A stretch of DNA of 64,000 bases from NCBI RefSeq assembly GCF_010974945.1, contig NZ_JAAIVB010000078.1:62001-126000 (forward strand), written 5' to 3'. Shown here piece after piece: positions 1-9,560 of this stretch. The stretch comes from Noviherbaspirillum galbum. GTDB taxonomy: Bacteria > Pseudomonadota > Gammaproteobacteria > Burkholderiales > Burkholderiaceae_D. The position numbers and the translations under genes were made by a program. Under the pieces are notes generated by a model, which was given only the letters and a program-made list of their open reading frames with translations, had not been told where the DNA came from and did not search any database. Every line of letters starts with the position of its first letter. Position 1 is the stretch's first letter.

Positions 1-867
1 GTCGGTATTCGTGCCGAACCATTGCGTCACCTGGCCGCGCTCATCCTTCAGCGGCGCGACGAGGGTGTAGAAAGGCCGATACAGGCCATCGTGACCGCGC
101 AGCGGGAACGTCATTTCGAATGGCGCGCCGGACGCCAGGTGCTGCTTCCATTTGTCCAGGATCCGCGGCAATGCCGCGGGATCATGCACCTGCTGCCAGC
201 CCCATCCCTCCATCTGGTCGGGCGTAGTACCGGTGTATGCGTACCAGCGATCGTTGTACCAATGGATCCAGCCGGTGGAATCGGCCATCCACGCTAGCTG
301 GGGAATGGTGTTCGCAAGCTGCTTCAACCGGCTTTCGGACGCGAGCATCGCCTGCTCCGCCATCACCTGTTCCGTCACGTCGTCATGCACCAGCATCACT
401 TCCTGCACCTCGCCCGACGTGTCCTTGATGGGATGGGCCGTCGCCCTTACCCACCTGGGAGGGCCGGGCATGCCTAGCTCGGCGGGATCGTACACGATGG
501 TCGGCAGCGTCACCGACTCGCCGGCGAACGCGCGCCTGAGGATGGGCAGTATGCCCTTTGCTTCCAGCTGGGGGTCGGCCAGCATGTTGTAGTCGCCGTG
601 GAGCACGTAGTCCTTGATGGACGGGACTTGCTGGTTGCCCCACATCCGTTCCCATGCGCGGTTGACCTGCAAGGTACGGCCATTCAGCGCGAGGAGCTGG
701 ACGCTGAACGGCGCCTGCTCGAAAAGCGTGCGGAAGCGGCTGTCGGCGTCCGGCTTGTCGGCGTCCGCTTTCACGGCATCTGGCTTGTCGGCGGCTGGAG
801 GGCCGCCCGGAATCGGAACCATCATCAGGATATCGAGTAGGGACAACGCCGGGGGTAATTCGGGCAC
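1..867 (-). CDS. PAS-domain sensor protein, N-terminal part (probable sensor histidine kinase); runs off the left edge
   Basis: Two successive PAS domains are readable: residues about 40-150 and about 165-289 at the window edge. The second carries the typical run SRLKQLANTIPQ, then WIHWYNDRWYAYTG and a PAC end with QVTQWFGTNTD. This layout is typical of hybrid or soluble histidine kinases, but the kinase part lies outside the window, so the output is not proven. No membrane segment or signal peptide is seen in the first 290 residues, so it is probably cytoplasmic. I chose the GTG at 867 because AAGGA lies 9 nt upstream; ATG codons at 825 and 822 are in frame but lack a ribosome binding site. 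The linker after the start is a low-complexity stretch rich in Ala, Asp, Lys and Pro. Confidence 0.85.
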   Translation of the reverse strand, partial: MPELPPALSLLDILMMVPIPGGPPAADKPDAVKADADKPDADSRFRTLFEQAPFSVQLLALNGRTLQVNRAWERMWGNQQVPSIKDYVLHGDYNMLADPQLEAKGILPILRRAFAGESVTLPTIVYDPAELGMPGPPRWVRATAHPIKDTSGEVQEVMLVHDDVTEQVMAEQAMLASESRLKQLANTIPQLAWMADSTGWIHWYNDRWYAYTGTTPDQMEGWGWQQVHDPAALPRILDKWKQHLASGAPFEMTFPLRGHDGLYRPFYTLVAPLKDERGQVTQWFGTNTD

Positions 868-1126
868 CGTATCGTATCCTTTTCCGGCAAGCGACGTATG
901 AAAACCAGCGGCCGCGGCCTGCCCCGGAAATGATGGGCTTGGTGGCGCGAAATGTCCCGCCAGGATGGCCGCCTGACTTGCGGCGCCTGTCACATCGCCG
1001 CCACGATCAGCGTCTGCAAGGCACGGGCCCGCAACAAACTTGCGGAACCGGACTTATCTCCCGCGGCTTCGCCTGCTATTATCCAATGGAAACAATCCTG
1101 CAAGTCATCCAATCAGGGAGAGTCCG

Positions 1127-1480
1127 ATGAACATCGATGAGGCTGTCGTCAAGGAAGGGGAACTGCGCGGCAAGCTGCTTGCCGCCATCGCCGCCCAACA
1201 TCACCTGGATGGCAAATCCATCTCCAAGCTGGATGTGTGCATGCTTGGCAACTGGCTCCATGGCGAAGGCGAACGCAAATATCCATTCGTCAAAAGCTTC
1301 AAGCCTTGCGTCGAGGCGCATTCGGCATTCCACGCCGAGCTCGAGAAAGTCGTGCGCCAGATCAATCTTGGCGAATACGAACAAGCCAAAACAATGCTTG
1401 CTGGCGGAACGCCCGCCGCCAAGGCCTTCGTCGCTCTGGTGCAGGCAGTGGCGCAGGTCAAGAAGGACGCCCGCCTCTAG
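1127..1480 (+). CDS. Stand-alone CZB (chemoreceptor zinc-binding) domain protein
   Basis: This 117-residue protein is almost entirely a CZB domain. The signature CMLGNWLHGEG begins at Cys38 and is followed by His65 and His69 in a HSAFH motif. In the family, zinc is held by one Cys and three His. The helix-1 His expected near residue 10 appears to be Glu10, so only three of the four classical ligands are present. CZB domains usually sit at the ends of chemoreceptors or diguanylate cyclases and sense zinc or oxidants; here the domain stands alone, with a GGDEF-EAL gene next downstream on the same strand 315 nt away. The start ATG has GGGAG 6 nt upstream. A regulatory partnership with the neighbouring cyclic-di-GMP proteins is inference only. 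Confidence 0.85.
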   Translation: MNIDEAVVKEGELRGKLLAAIAAQHHLDGKSISKLDVCMLGNWLHGEGERKYPFVKSFKPCVEAHSAFHAELEKVVRQINLGEYEQAKTMLAGGTPAAKAFVALVQAVAQVKKDARL

Positions 1481-1795
1481 CATCGCCGTTTCCCGCAATT
1501 CCGTCGTTCCCGGATACCGGACAGGGCCTTTCCCGTTCGGCCCGCGTCGTGTTCCGCCCGCATCTGGCCAGGTCCGCGACGCCATGCGCTAACCGGCAGC
1601 AATGCAAATTCGTCGCGGCGGCGGAACTTGACAATTTTCCAAATACTCGAAGTTACAGAAACCAAAGACGTCTCCCGGCGAGAGATGGCGCACCGCCGCG
1701 CCGGCAGGAACGCAATCTCTCAAAGGCAAATGTGCCCAGGGTCGAACTCCTAGGCATGACCTCCCCGAGGCGCAAAGCCCCTTGCCATTTGAAGA
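1481..1795. other. Intergenic region between the CZB gene and the first GGDEF-EAL gene
   Basis: I see no convincing gene in these 315 bases. A TTGACA hexamer at 1628-1633 could be a -35 box for the downstream gene, but the hexamer 17 nt further on (AGTTAC) is a poor -10 box, so no promoter is claimed. The stretch around 1620-1740 is somewhat less GC-rich than the flanking genes. Confidence 0.5.
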
Positions 1796-4348
1796 ATGAG
1801 CGACGCATCGTCAGATTGCGATCCTGACTCCGACTCGGAAACATCCGCGCCGCTGGATGAGACTGCGCCGTTTTTCCGCGCGGATTCGCTGACGGCCGGC
1901 AACCAGGGATCGCTCTTCTATCAACTTGCGGCGGAAGCGGCGCGGATCGGCACGTGGCAGCGCAACCTCAGCGATGACACCGTCACCATCTGCCCCGTCA
2001 TGGCAACGATGCTCCAGATGGAACCGGCGTATCACGTCTTCACCCGAGCGGAGTGGCAAGGCTTCTACCGCCCCGAAGAACTCGATATCGTCGAAAAGCA
2101 CCTTCGCCAGCATGCCGGATCCGGAGAACCCTTCAGCTACGAAAGCCGCGTCATTCTGCAGGGAGGCAAGGAAGTGTGGCTGCTCGTGCGGGGCATGATG
2201 ATCAGGGATGATCAGGGCGAGCCGGTGCACATTGCCGGCGTATCGATCGATATCACCAGCCGGAAAATCGAGGCGGTTGCCATCGAGGCGGAGCACGAGC
2301 GCTTTCGCTTGCTGGCCGAATTGTGTCCGGATGCGATCCTGGTCATCTCGGAGGGACGCTACGTGTACGCCAACCGCGAGGCGGCCCGCCTGTTCGGCGT
2401 TGCCGCGCCCGCCAACCTGGTCGGCCGGCTTCCGGAAGAGTTCATCGATGCCAGGAGCCTGCGGGAAGTCAACGAACGCCTTTCGCGCGCGCACCAGGAA
2501 AAGCGCGGCAACCTTCCCGCCACCTGGACCGTGCACCGCAAGGATGGCACCCAGGTGCACGTGCAGGCGGTGTCGGCGAAGACCCGGTGGGCCGACAAGC
2601 CCGCGCTGGAGATGGTGGTGAGGGACGTCACCGCGGACCGTCTCGCCGCGCAGAACCTGCACCTGATGAGCGAGCGCCTCAAGCTGGCGATCGAAGGAAC
2701 CGGCGAGGGCATCTGGGACTGGGACCCGAGCACCGGCAGCCATACCCTGTCGGGGGAGCTGAAGAAAATCCTCGGCTACGAAGAAGACGAGGTCATGGGC
2801 GCGGCGTTTGACTGGCGCGCCGTCACCCACCCCGACGACCAGGAGCGTGTTGCCGAAGCCATGCAAGCCTGCCTGCGCGGCGATGCGCCGGTGTATCAAT
2901 GCGAATACCGCCTGCGGTCCCGGGATGGCAGGTGGAAATGGGTGCTGTCGCGCGGAGTCGTGGTGTCACGCGACGAGCAGCTTGTGCCGCGACTCGTCAC
3001 TGGCATGATCCTCGACATCACGGCGAAGAAGGAATCGGACGAACTCATCTGGCGTCACGCCAACCTCGACGCCTTGACCGGCCTGCCCAACCGGCGCTAT
3101 TTCCGCGAACAGCTCGACGCCGAGGTACGCATGGCCGCGCGGCATCGCCGCAAGATCGCCCTGCTTTTCCTCGATCTCGATGGTTTCAAGCAGGTCAACG
3201 ACCTCCACGGACATGATGCGGGCGACCTGCTGCTGGTAGAAGCGGCGCGGCGGATCAAGCGATGCGTGCGCGCCACCGATATCGTGGCGCGGCTCGGCGG
3301 CGATGAATTCACCGTGCTGATCACCGCGCTGGATACGGAGAGCCACATCGAACCGGTGTGCCGCAAGATCCTCGACAGCATCGGCAAGCCGTTCACCATC
3401 GGCAACGACGTTTCCTACGTGACCGGAAGCATCGGGATCGCGCTCAGCCCCATGGATGCAAGCACGCCAGAGGACATGCTGCGCATGGCCGACAAGGCGA
3501 TGTACGCCGCCAAGGCGAATGGCAAGAACCAGTTCAGCTACTTCACCGCCGAGATGGACACCCGCGCGCGCGAACGCCTTCGCCTGTGCAACGACCTCAG
3601 GAAGGCATTGGCGGAAGACCAGCTCTTCCTTTGCTACCAGCCGGTCGTCGCCCTCGCGGAGAAGCGCATCGTCAAGGCCGAGGCGCTGCTGCGCTGGCGC
3701 CATCCCCGCCTCGGCGTCATCGACCCGGGAACGTTCATCCCGCTGGCGGAAGAGTCGGGGCTCATGGGCCAGATCGGCAACTGGGTCTTCCAGGAAGTCG
3801 GCGCTTGCGCGAAACACTGGAGCGAACGGATCGGCGAGCCGTTCCAGATCGGCATCAACAAGTCGCCGGTGCAGTTCATGGCGCCCGACCCGGGCGCGCA
3901 ATGGCTGGAATACCTGGAGCGTCTCGGCCTGTCCGGCAACAACATCATCATCGAAATCAGCGAAAGCCAGCTGCTGCAGCCCGCCAGCAAGGTCATCGAT
4001 GCCCTGGAGACCTATCATCATGCCGGCATGCAGGTCGCGATCGACGACTTCGGCACCGGCTATTCGTCGATGAGCGTCCTGCAGAAATTCCATGTCGACT
4101 ATCTCAAGATCGATCCTTCGTTCGTCCAGGACCTCGCCACCAACCATGACAACCGAACCATCGCGGAAACGATCATCGTCATGGCGCACAAGCTTGGCTT
4201 GAAGGTGATTGCGGAAGGCGTCGAAACGCAGGAACAGAGGGATTTCCTGACCGAGGCCGGCTGTGACTACGCGCAGGGATTCTACTTTTCCCATCCCGTG
4301 CAGAGCCATCAGCTCGATGCCTTGCTGACGCACCAGGTGTTGCATTGA
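1796..4348 (+). CDS. PAS-PAS-PAS-GGDEF-EAL cyclic-di-GMP signalling protein
   Basis: This 850-residue protein makes and/or breaks cyclic-di-GMP. Three PAS domains fall at about residues 45-150, 165-285 and 290-405. The GGDEF domain (about 415-585) starts with the classic DALTGLPNRR and has an intact GGDEF motif near residue 501, preceded by RATD, the RxxD inhibitory I-site at the usual spacing. The EAL domain (about 590-845) has AEALLRW, DDFGTGYSS, LKIDPSF and AEGVET, so the phosphodiesterase residues look complete. No membrane segments are present, so it is likely cytoplasmic. With both motifs intact the net activity cannot be told from sequence; the PAS domains probably set the balance. The start ATG has only a weak GAAG upstream. 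Confidence 0.93.
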   Translation: MSDASSDCDPDSDSETSAPLDETAPFFRADSLTAGNQGSLFYQLAAEAARIGTWQRNLSDDTVTICPVMATMLQMEPAYHVFTRAEWQGFYRPEELDIVEKHLRQHAGSGEPFSYESRVILQGGKEVWLLVRGMMIRDDQGEPVHIAGVSIDITSRKIEAVAIEAEHERFRLLAELCPDAILVISEGRYVYANREAARLFGVAAPANLVGRLPEEFIDARSLREVNERLSRAHQEKRGNLPATWTVHRKDGTQVHVQAVSAKTRWADKPALEMVVRDVTADRLAAQNLHLMSERLKLAIEGTGEGIWDWDPSTGSHTLSGELKKILGYEEDEVMGAAFDWRAVTHPDDQERVAEAMQACLRGDAPVYQCEYRLRSRDGRWKWVLSRGVVVSRDEQLVPRLVTGMILDITAKKESDELIWRHANLDALTGLPNRRYFREQLDAEVRMAARHRRKIALLFLDLDGFKQVNDLHGHDAGDLLLVEAARRIKRCVRATDIVARLGGDEFTVLITALDTESHIEPVCRKILDSIGKPFTIGNDVSYVTGSIGIALSPMDASTPEDMLRMADKAMYAAKANGKNQFSYFTAEMDTRARERLRLCNDLRKALAEDQLFLCYQPVVALAEKRIVKAEALLRWRHPRLGVIDPGTFIPLAEESGLMGQIGNWVFQEVGACAKHWSERIGEPFQIGINKSPVQFMAPDPGAQWLEYLERLGLSGNNIIIEISESQLLQPASKVIDALETYHHAGMQVAIDDFGTGYSSMSVLQKFHVDYLKIDPSFVQDLATNHDNRTIAETIIVMAHKLGLKVIAEGVETQEQRDFLTEAGCDYAQGFYFSHPVQSHQLDALLTHQVLH

Positions 4349-4626
4349 CGGACGATGCCGCTCGCGTCTTCCGGTTGCCGCCATGCCCTCCCGACCACCA
4401 TCCGCCGCGCCGAGAAGACACAGCTCTCATGACCTGACTCAAGCTTGCATTGGATATGCCGCCGCACTCCCTTGCCGGCATGACAAAGTGGGGGCGCCCG
4501 TCGGAATGACCGTGGCAAGGCGTGGCGAGCCTATACTGTGGTTATCCTGAATTACATGCGGTGCCGGGAACATGGGCAATGGTGGCGTGGAGCAACGATG
4601 AGCATTGAAACCAGCAAGGTCTTGTC

Positions 4627-7338
4627 ATGGATGCGCCCCGGGTTCTGAATCGTCCGCTGGAGCGCCTGGCGTCGATATTCGGCGGCAGGCGTTTCATGAA
4701 AAGGCAATGGGCCCTGCTGCTGTTCTGGCCCGTCAAGTCATTGATCCTCGCCGCCATCGGCTGGAACCTGCTCTTCGCCCACCTTGAAGACAAGCATCGC
4801 CTTGCGGAAGCCGAAGCGCTGCAGGAAGCGGAAGCCATCAGCCGGACCTTCGCCCGCCACGTTGACCACGCGCTCGAAGCGGTCGACCAGATCTCCCTGT
4901 ACGTCAAGAATGGATGGGAGCTGACAGGCGGCAATTTCCGGCTCGACCAGATGGCCAAGGTCGTACCGATCGCAAGCAACACCGGGTTCTTCGTCACCAT
5001 CGTCAATGCCTCGGGCGACATCGTCACGAGCAACATCCCCGACGCCCGCAAGACGAACGTTTCCCAACAGGACTTCTTCATGCATTCGCGTGCCGACCCC
5101 GAGCAGCTCTACATCGGCGTCGCGCGCATCGGCCTGTTTTCCGGCACGCCGGTCGTGCCTTTCTCGCGTGCCCTGAACGACAGGCAGGGACGTTTCGATG
5201 GCATCGTGCTTGTCTCGGTCATTCCTGAATATTTCATCTCCAGCTTCGATGAAGCCGCGCTGAAGAAGCGCGCCTTCCTGGGGATCATGAGCGCCGACCA
5301 CAAGCTGCGCCTGGCGCGCATCGACAGGAAGGTATTTCTTCCCGATCGCAGCGATGCCGTCCTGAAGCGCTCGCTCTGGCTGCCGAGCGCGGAAGGGAAC
5401 CAGCTGCTGAGTGGCAGGAGCTGGTTCGCGGATGACAGGTCGCGGTACCTCGGCTGGCAGAGCACGCCCAACTACGGGATGGTGACGCTGGCCGGCCTGG
5501 ACCAGGAAGAAGCGCTGGAAGAATTCTTCAGCCAGCGCGACAACATGATACGGCAAGGCATATGGGCCACCGCCATCCTTGCCGTGCTGACGCTGACGGC
5601 CATGCTGGTGTCGCTGCACATCGTCTGGCGCCGCTACCAGGTGCAATCCATGCAGATGACCTACCGGACCGCGACAGAGGTAGGCGAGGACGGCTATCTC
5701 ATTGCCCAGCCCATCTCGGACCAGAACGGCAAGACGGTGGACTTCACCGTCGTGGATTGCAACGAACGCGCGGCGGGCTTGCTCCGGTACCGGCGGCAAG
5801 ACCTCGTCGGACAGAAGGTGTCCGCGCTCTACCAGGGAGAAGCAGGCGTGCGCACCATGCGCATGCTTTGCAAGGCGATGAAGGTAGGCTTCTACGAGGG
5901 CGAAACCGAGCTTGCCGAAATCGGCCTCGAAGGCGGCCCGAAATGGCTGCACATTCGCATCTCCCGCCCGGACAACGACCTGGCGATCACGCTGCGGGAC
6001 ATCACCGAGATCAAGTCCCACGTCGCCGAACTGGAACGCCGCGGCAACGAGGATGCGCTGACCGGACTGCCCAACCGCCATTGGCTCAATGCCTACCTGC
6101 CGCAGGCAGTCGAGCGCGCCGCGGGCGCCAACCGCATGCTCGGGCTGCTGTTCATCGACCTGGACGGCTTCAAGGCGGTCAACGACACGCTGGGGCACAA
6201 GGCCGGCGACGAGATCCTGCGCAACGCGGCGCACCGCCTGAAGGATGCGACCCGGCCGCAGGACCACGTGGTGCGCATCGGCGGCGACGAATTCCTGGTG
6301 ATCCTCGAACGCATTGGCAGTGCCTTCGATGCCGCGCATGTCGCCGAGCGCATCATCGACGCCTTCGGCACCGCATTCCGCATCGAGCAAGGTGTACGCT
6401 CGATTGGCGCCTCGATCGGCATCAGCCTCTATCCGATCAATGGCGGCGACGCCAACACCCTGCTCAACAATGCCGACATCGCGATGTATTCCGTCAAGAC
6501 TTCGAGCAAGGGCAGCTACCGCTTCTTCGATTCGGAGTACTCGGAGAACGTGCTTGCGCGCCATCGTCTCGAAGCGGAATTGCGCCACGCTCTGGAACAG
6601 GACCAGTTCGTGGTCTTCTACCAGCCGCGGGTGGAGATGGCGGGGGGAACGACGTCCAGCATGGAAGCCCTGGTGCGCTGGATGCATCCCACGCGCGGGC
6701 TTATCGAGCCGAACGAATTCATCCCGCTGGCGGAGGAAACCGGATTGATCGTCAAGCTGGGCTGGCAGGTGATGGAGAAGGTCTGTAGCCAGGTTGCCTT
6801 CTGGTCCGCGCAGGGGCGGCAGACGGTGCCGGTCTCCGTCAACGTCTCGGCACGGCAGTTCCAGGAGTCGGACGTCGCCGCGATCGTGCAGGATTGCCTG
6901 CAGCGCCATGCCATCGACCCTTCCCTCATCGAAATCGAACTCACCGAATCCTCGATGCTCGACGACAAGAGCAATGTCGTGGAAACGCTGCAACACATCC
7001 AGAAGATGGGCGTGAAGCTGCTGGTGGATGACTTCGGCACCGGCTATTCATCCCTGTCGCAACTGCAGCGCCTGGACTTCGACGTGATCAAGGTGGACCG
7101 CGCCTTCACCGCGGAACTCGACAACTCGCGTGAAGGAACGGCGCTCATCACGGCAATCATTACCATGGCGCATGCCCTCGGGATCCGCGTCGTGGCGGAG
7201 GGCGTGGAATCGCTCGAGCAGGTCGCCACCTTGCGCGCGCTCCATTGCGACGAGGTCCAGGGCTTCCTCATTTCCCGGCCGTTGCCGGCCGCTGAAATCC
7301 AGCCGATGCTGGGCCGCTGGCTCCTTCCGGTGACCTGA
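4627..7338 (+). CDS. Membrane-bound Cache-PAS-GGDEF-EAL cyclic-di-GMP signalling protein
   Basis: This 903-residue protein has a membrane helix at about residues 27-47, a periplasmic sensor region of about 260 residues that resembles double-Cache ligand domains, and a second helix at about 309-331. A PAS domain (about 340-460), a GGDEF domain (about 470-640) and an EAL domain (about 650-895) follow in the cytoplasm. GGDEF is intact near residue 551 with the I-site RPQD before it. The EAL domain keeps MEALVRW, NVSARQ, DDFGTGYSS and AEGVES. It is therefore a candidate bifunctional enzyme driven by an extracellular signal. An alternative start at ATG 4696 would remove 23 residues and place the first helix near the N-terminus; neither start has a strong ribosome binding site. 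Confidence 0.93.
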   Translation: MDAPRVLNRPLERLASIFGGRRFMKRQWALLLFWPVKSLILAAIGWNLLFAHLEDKHRLAEAEALQEAEAISRTFARHVDHALEAVDQISLYVKNGWELTGGNFRLDQMAKVVPIASNTGFFVTIVNASGDIVTSNIPDARKTNVSQQDFFMHSRADPEQLYIGVARIGLFSGTPVVPFSRALNDRQGRFDGIVLVSVIPEYFISSFDEAALKKRAFLGIMSADHKLRLARIDRKVFLPDRSDAVLKRSLWLPSAEGNQLLSGRSWFADDRSRYLGWQSTPNYGMVTLAGLDQEEALEEFFSQRDNMIRQGIWATAILAVLTLTAMLVSLHIVWRRYQVQSMQMTYRTATEVGEDGYLIAQPISDQNGKTVDFTVVDCNERAAGLLRYRRQDLVGQKVSALYQGEAGVRTMRMLCKAMKVGFYEGETELAEIGLEGGPKWLHIRISRPDNDLAITLRDITEIKSHVAELERRGNEDALTGLPNRHWLNAYLPQAVERAAGANRMLGLLFIDLDGFKAVNDTLGHKAGDEILRNAAHRLKDATRPQDHVVRIGGDEFLVILERIGSAFDAAHVAERIIDAFGTAFRIEQGVRSIGASIGISLYPINGGDANTLLNNADIAMYSVKTSSKGSYRFFDSEYSENVLARHRLEAELRHALEQDQFVVFYQPRVEMAGGTTSSMEALVRWMHPTRGLIEPNEFIPLAEETGLIVKLGWQVMEKVCSQVAFWSAQGRQTVPVSVNVSARQFQESDVAAIVQDCLQRHAIDPSLIEIELTESSMLDDKSNVVETLQHIQKMGVKLLVDDFGTGYSSLSQLQRLDFDVIKVDRAFTAELDNSREGTALITAIITMAHALGIRVVAEGVESLEQVATLRALHCDEVQGFLISRPLPAAEIQPMLGRWLLPVT

Positions 7339-7403
7339 GCGGAGTTTGCTAGAATCCCGCGCAGACCCATGCCAGACGCCTTGCCTCGCCAACCGACGAT
7401 CGA

Positions 7404-8279
7404 ATGACAACGACAGACCACATCCATATCGGCTCCCTTCCAGCGGTTCGCTTGCGTGCCAGGGACGGTGCCCAAGCCACCGTCAGCCTGTTCGGCGCGC
7501 AGGTGCTTTCCTGGATCCCGGCCGGCGGAAAGGACCAACTCTTCCTCAGCAAACGCTCCGCCTTGGATGGCAGCAAGGCGATACGCGGCGGCATCCCGCT
7601 GATCTTCCCGCAATTCAGCGACCGCGGGCCAGGCACGCGGCACGGTTTCGCCCGACTCAGCCACTGGCGGCGGCTGCATGGCGATGTATCCGGCCGCGAC
7701 GCAATGCCTTCGGCGCTTCCGCCGGGAAGCGGCATCGCCGAGTTCGGCCTGGAGCACGGCGATCCCCTTGGCGCGCCTTGGCCGCATCGCTTTTCCTTGC
7801 GCTTTCGCGTCGGCGTCGGCGCTGACCGGCTAGAACTCAGCCTGCAGGTCCGCAACGCCGGCGACAGCGTCTTCCGCTTCTCGGCGGCGCTGCATACCTA
7901 TCACGGCGTGACGGACATCGACGGCGTCCGCGTCGACGGGCTGGGCGGCTGCACTTTCCTCGACCAGACCGATGGCGGCCGCGAGAAGACCCAGCATGAG
8001 GCCTTGCTGGCCTTGCGCGGCACGCAGGACCGGATCTATCCTGCGACGCCGGACCGGCTCGCGATGCGGGACGATGCCAGGGAGATCATCATGCACCAGA
8101 CCGGGTTCACGGACACGGTCGTCTGGAATCCCGGGCCCGCCGCGGGATTGTCCGACATGGCGGACGAGGAGCATCGCCGCTTCGTCTGCATCGAACCCGC
8201 ATGCATTACCCCCCTCGAGCTTGCGCCCGGTGCCACTTGGACCGGCTCGCACCTCCTGGTTTGCCAACCTTTACGCTGA
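7404..8279 (+). CDS. D-hexose-6-phosphate mutarotase (aldose 1-epimerase-like, YeaD type)
   Basis: The 291-residue protein belongs to the galactose-mutarotase-like beta-sandwich superfamily and most resembles glucose-6-phosphate 1-epimerases, which interconvert alpha and beta anomers of hexose 6-phosphates in the cytoplasm. Supporting motifs are RGGIPLIFPQF, the RHGFAR segment with the presumed catalytic His, LHTYHGV, and CIEPA near the end with the presumed catalytic Glu. Length fits the YeaD group. It is followed after only 9 nt by the next gene, so the two are probably co-transcribed. The exact substrate is inferred from the family. Confidence 0.88.
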   Translation: MTTTDHIHIGSLPAVRLRARDGAQATVSLFGAQVLSWIPAGGKDQLFLSKRSALDGSKAIRGGIPLIFPQFSDRGPGTRHGFARLSHWRRLHGDVSGRDAMPSALPPGSGIAEFGLEHGDPLGAPWPHRFSLRFRVGVGADRLELSLQVRNAGDSVFRFSAALHTYHGVTDIDGVRVDGLGGCTFLDQTDGGREKTQHEALLALRGTQDRIYPATPDRLAMRDDAREIIMHQTGFTDTVVWNPGPAAGLSDMADEEHRRFVCIEPACITPLELAPGATWTGSHLLVCQPLR

Positions 8280-8288
8280 TCGTTTCCC

Positions 8289-8714
8289 ATGCCCGGACCT
8301 TCGCGACGTTACTTTCCCCTGCTGCCCGGCCATCACCTGCCGGCGCTCTCGCCCGAACCCACCTTCAAGGCGGTGCTGATCGCGGATGCGGTCGCCGATG
8401 AACTCTGGATGTGGGACGCATGCCGCTGGCTCGCCGCGGCTGGATGCCGCTGCCTGATGACCTGGGGGACGGAGGCCGAGTCATGGCGGGAAGGCTTCGA
8501 GGAGGCGCACCTTGAACTCGTCGATCACGACGCGCTTGAAGGCGAGCAAGCCATCGTCGCCACCTCCCATCCGGACGACGAGCTCGAGGAGGTATTCTGG
8601 TACGCGAAGCACCGCGCGCGCCATCCCGTCATCGAATTGCCGCTCACCTATCTCTTCCACGTCAGCGCCTCGCCGCGGCGCGAGGAAATCGAAAGCCTGT
8701 ATGATCGTGCCTGA
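8289..8714 (+). CDS. Conserved hypothetical protein, 141 residues
   Basis: I do not recognise a function. The protein is soluble, acidic and rich in Trp, with the segments DELWMWDACRWLAAAGC, MTWGTEAESW and VATSHPDDELEEVFWYAKH. These resemble an uncharacterised family often listed as DUF7684, though this is from memory and not tested. It starts 9 nt after the mutarotase stop and ends 39 nt before the next gene, so all three may form one transcription unit. No clear ribosome binding site precedes the ATG, which may indicate translational coupling. Confidence 0.7.
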   Translation: MPGPSRRYFPLLPGHHLPALSPEPTFKAVLIADAVADELWMWDACRWLAAAGCRCLMTWGTEAESWREGFEEAHLELVDHDALEGEQAIVATSHPDDELEEVFWYAKHRARHPVIELPLTYLFHVSASPRREEIESLYDRA

Positions 8715-8753
8715 CCAACCGCTTCCCCGCCCATCCTTTGCGAAAGGCCAGAC

Positions 8754-9221
8754 ATGGATAGTTCCGGCACGCCGTTCGAGTTAATGCTCGAGCGCCTCAT
8801 CGATGCTTCTCCCGAAAAACTCTATCGTGCCTGGACCGAACCGGACCTGCTGAAGGAATGGTTCACGCCGCGCCCATGGACGGTGTCCGTGGCCACGCTG
8901 GACGTCCGCCCCGGCGGGTCGAACCTCATCGTCATGCGCGGCCCCGAAGGCCAGGAATTTCCCAACCGGGGCGTTTATCTCGAAGTGGTGCCGAACCGCA
9001 AACTGGTCTTTACCGACGCCTTCGTTTCGGCCTGGGTGCCCTCGGCGAAGCCGTTCATGACAGCGACGATCACCTTCGACGAAGAAGGCGGCAAGACCCG
9101 TTATCGCGCGCGCGTCGGCCACTGGTCGGAGGAAGACCGCAAGCAGCATGAACAGATGGGATTCCACGAAGGCTGGGGCAAGGCGACGGACCAGCTGGTC
9201 GATCTGGTCTCTCGTCTCTGA
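8754..9221 (+). CDS. SRPBCC/AHSA1-domain protein
   Basis: This 155-residue protein has the features of the AHSA1 (activator of Hsp90 ATPase homologue 1-like) branch of the START/SRPBCC fold: FELMLERLIDASPEKLYRAWTEPDLLKEWF at the N-terminus (residues about 6-35), a central VRPGG turn, and a C-terminal helix with HEGWGKATDQL. Such proteins form a hydrophobic ligand-binding cavity; most bacterial members have no defined ligand. AAAGG precedes the ATG. It ends the short run that begins with the mutarotase. Confidence 0.88.
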   Translation: MDSSGTPFELMLERLIDASPEKLYRAWTEPDLLKEWFTPRPWTVSVATLDVRPGGSNLIVMRGPEGQEFPNRGVYLEVVPNRKLVFTDAFVSAWVPSAKPFMTATITFDEEGGKTRYRARVGHWSEEDRKQHEQMGFHEGWGKATDQLVDLVSRL

Positions 9222-9560
9222 GGCGCGGCGTCGCCAGGCAAGCATGGGTGCCTAAGGCGGGCGAAAGACGTGATCAAATTGCTAACGCCACCTGATCAAC
9301 ATCAAGCTTTGTCCGAGATGTGTTGTTTCCAAACGTAAAGTTTTTACCCGTGCAGTAGAATCTTTGCCAGAGCGCCGATTTTGCCTTGCGCCCGCCAACG
9401 CCGAACGCAGGGATCGGCGGCGGCGCCCTCGAGGCCATCGTTCCGTTCGCCGGAAAGCATGCAACAAGAAATAGAAAAAACTTCGAATTCACGTTGATCG
9501 GGCAAGTCAGGGTGCCCGGCATCGACCACAGAGCGTACCTTGGCTTGGGGAGACAAGGCG
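9222..9560. other. Intergenic region upstream of the membrane diguanylate cyclase gene
   Basis: I see no gene in these 339 bases. Short inverted pairs occur (for example AGGCA and TGCCT near 9237-9254) but none has a T-run, so no terminator is called with confidence. The last 15 bases hold the GGGGAG ribosome binding site of the next gene. Confidence 0.5.

Noticed and set aside
1628-1656. TTGACA hexamer as a promoter for the first GGDEF-EAL gene
   Set aside because: The expected -10 position reads AGTTAC, which is too far from TATAAT to call a promoter.
1811-4384. Two long minus-strand reading frames (362 and 472 codons) opposite the first GGDEF-EAL gene
   Set aside because: Both are shadows of the plus-strand gene: composition is low-complexity (Arg, His, Gly, Ala), no domain is recognisable, and the plus-strand frame has full GGDEF and EAL motifs.
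4738-6996. A 752-codon minus-strand frame opposite the Cache-PAS-GGDEF-EAL gene
   Set aside because: It arises from the codon bias of the GC-rich gene on the other strand; no motif or ribosome binding site supports it.
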